In this document: piece after piece, positions 6,056 through 7,112 of the stretch
Position numbering within the stretch: the stretch's first letter is position 1
Layout: each line of letters starts with the position of its first letter
Assembly (NCBI GenBank): GCA_964614185.1
Contig: CAZTKJ010000093.1
Location: forward strand, 1-7,112
Direction of reading: 5' to 3'
From: Suilimivivens sp964614185
GTDB taxonomy: Bacteria; Bacillota; Clostridia; Lachnospirales; Lachnospiraceae
DNA length: 7,112 bases
Translations under genes and position numbers: made by a program
Notes under the pieces: model-generated
The model's database searches: none
Told to the model about the DNA's origin: nothing
What the model saw: the letters and a program-made list of their open reading frames with translations, nothing else

Positions 6056-6764
6056 CATACTGCCATGGAACATAGGGAAGTATTCCCCATGTAATTTCGT
6101 CTGCATAGTGAACTTCAGTATGTATCATTGAACGATAGTCTGCCGATGTAGCTTTGATACAAGGAAACTCGTTACATTCCTTACATTCTGAAATCCCTTT
6201 TTGTGGGTAGCACTCTTTAGCGTTGCAATCCGTACAAGAGCAGTCCTTGCTGTAACATCCCGTACACCGCATACTCCAATCAATATTATCCCACATTTTA
6301 TTGAGATTTGGTATCATTACAGCCCTCTGTTCGTCAGTGGTACCGACATAATGTACGCACAAATCACAGCGTTGACCGCATTTTGAATAAATGGCATTCT
6401 CTTTTGAAAACGGTTTACGGTTAGGCTTCTTCTTAATCAATATCAGCTTCTTTACCTCTTCAAGCTGTTCCGTAGTTGTCACATCAATGAACATCCATTT
6501 TCCGTCATGAAAAGTTTTTGCATTGTTATAATAATCGCATATATAATTTGAAAAATTTTCTGCTTGTTCTTCAAATATCTCACGTTCTTTTCGCCCAAAG
6601 ATTATTAAAAAAGTAAATCTGTCCTCATGTGAGTATATGGTGAGAATAGTTTTCTGACCTTGCTTGAATTTCAGTTCATCTTTTCCGTCACCGATTTCAT
6701 CAAGACGATATTTCCCTCTCATAAATACCATTGTTTCATGACTGATTTTCTCAAGATTATTCAT
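6036..6764 (-). CDS. DUF3788-DUF3795 cysteine-rich fusion protein
   Basis: A 242-residue protein. The N-terminal half (about 10-112) matches the DUF3788 pattern: basic, aromatic-rich, with FTFLIIFGRKER (50-61), DGKWMFIDV (87-95) and LILIKKKP near the end. The C-terminal half (about 124-205) is a DUF3795-like cysteine cluster: CGQRCDLC (129-136), CTGC (167-170), CSC and CTDC (to 180), C185, CKEC (194-197) and a closing FPC (200-202). These 12 cysteines could bind zinc or an iron-sulfur cluster; neither domain has a defined reaction. There is no signal or membrane segment. A longer open frame reaches 6884, but GGAGG at 6771-6775 is 6 bases before the ATG at 6764, and the extension would overlap the upstream glycosylase gene. 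The gap to that gene is only 28 bases, so the two form an operon. Cytosolic; function unknown. Confidence 0.82.
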   Translation of the reverse strand: MNNLEKISHETMVFMRGKYRLDEIGDGKDELKFKQGQKTILTIYSHEDRFTFLIIFGRKEREIFEEQAENFSNYICDYYNNAKTFHDGKWMFIDVTTTEQLEEVKKLILIKKKPNRKPFSKENAIYSKCGQRCDLCVHYVGTTDEQRAVMIPNLNKMWDNIDWSMRCTGCYSKDCSCTDCNAKECYPQKGISECKECNEFPCIKATSADYRSMIHTEVHYADEITWGILPYVPWQYEKGATT

Positions 6765-6770
6765 AATAAA

Positions 6771-6775
6771 CCTCC
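6771..6775 (-). promoter_or_regulatory. Ribosome site fixing the DUF3788-DUF3795 start
   Basis: Read leftward, GGAGG is followed by six bases and then ATG at 6764. This rules in the 242-residue product and rules out upstream starts, which would overlap the glycosylase gene ending at 6793. Confidence 0.85.
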
Positions 6776-6792
6776 AAATTATTTGTATTTCC

Positions 6793-7112
6793 TCACTTCT
6801 TTTGACAATTCTCACAATAATACACTGTTCCACCCAGAAAATTTGCTTTATGGATTTCATGTCCGCATTTGATACATGGCTCAAATAATGTATTTTTACT
6901 TAGCTGGGTAATATATTTTCCCTTTTGTCCAAATAAGTCCCTTTCTGTATCTCGACCACCTTGTTCACACATTTCCTTGAGGATTTTCTTTACGGAAGTA
7001 TATAACACCATAAAGTCTGTTTCGGAAGCTTCTCTCATGTCAAAGCGCGGATCAATTCCGGCATCCCACAAGATATCCTGCAATACGCCATTCCCAAGAC
7101 CCGGTATTCTCT
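6793..7112 (-). CDS. Fpg/Nei-family DNA glycosylase, C-terminal part (runs off the right edge)
   Basis: Only the last 105 codons are inside the window. They open with RIPGLGNGVLQDILWDAGIDP, the helix-two-turn-helix of formamidopyrimidine-DNA glycosylase and endonuclease VIII, with the conserved GLGN. They end with a family zinc finger, CIKC-x16-CENCQKK. The family excises oxidised bases and cuts the strand by beta/delta-elimination; the catalytic N-terminal proline lies outside the window. Aligned by eye with E. coli Fpg (QRATFYC) and Nei (SRPFYWC), this finger has GGTVYYC, so the Arg that contacts DNA phosphate is replaced by Gly. This may mark a divergent clostridial subfamily or altered substrate choice. 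The frame is intact to TGA at 6793-6795. It is followed after 28 bases by the DUF3788-DUF3795 gene. Confidence 0.88.
   Translation of the reverse strand, partial: RIPGLGNGVLQDILWDAGIDPRFDMREASETDFMVLYTSVKKILKEMCEQGGRDTERDLFGQKGKYITQLSKNTLFEPCIKCGHEIHKANFLGGTVYYCENCQKK

Noticed and set aside
6765..6884. A 40-residue N-terminal extension of the DUF3788-DUF3795 protein
   Set aside because: It would overlap the glycosylase coding end, lies upstream of the GGAGG site at 6771-6775, and its sequence does not look like part of DUF3788.

Overview
The window looks like chromosomal DNA of a low-to-moderate GC, spore-forming Firmicute of the class Clostridia, most likely a Lachnospiraceae-type gut anaerobe. 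The basis is strong AGGAGG-type ribosome sites, a SpoIID-like sporulation-family protein, a YD-repeat lipoprotein, a DUF3788/DUF3795 cysteine-rich protein, and an AT-rich intergenic repeat with ATGATATAAT boundaries. This taxonomic guess is inference from gene content; no rRNA or other marker is present.

Layout, left to right. (1) Positions 1-124 hold two hairpins: one suits a terminator for the leftward gene at 125-2107, the other a terminator for a rightward gene beyond the left edge. (2) 125-2107, minus strand: a 660-residue protein with a prealbumin-like N-terminus, a SpoIID-like domain, two peptidoglycan-binding domains and three LysM repeats, with no signal peptide. (3) 2108-2727 is a divergent intergenic region. 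It carries a block of nested inverted repeats (2337-2550) and an open stretch without a convincing start (2545-2724) that resembles the end of a winged-helix DNA-binding domain. (4) 2728-4005, plus: a YD-repeat surface lipoprotein closed by a hairpin. (5) 4086-5971, plus: a compact operon of a MerR-type regulator with two C-terminal membrane helices, a YbjQ/UPF0145 protein and a CPBP (CAAX/Abi) intramembrane metalloprotease. Its promoter has the 19-base spacer and central palindrome typical of MerR control. (6) 6036-7112, minus: a DUF3788-DUF3795 protein preceded by the C-terminal part of an Fpg/Nei-type DNA glycosylase that runs off the right edge.

The most coherent candidate system is the MerR(TM)-YbjQ-CPBP operon. 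A membrane-tethered transcription factor appears to control its own operon, which also encodes a membrane-embedded protease that could act on the tether. The sequence directly shows the operon structure, the operator, the membrane segments and the protease motifs. The signalling link between them is inference. The Fpg-like/DUF3788-DUF3795 pair is a second small operon, apparently linking a DNA-repair glycosylase with a cysteine-rich protein of unknown function.
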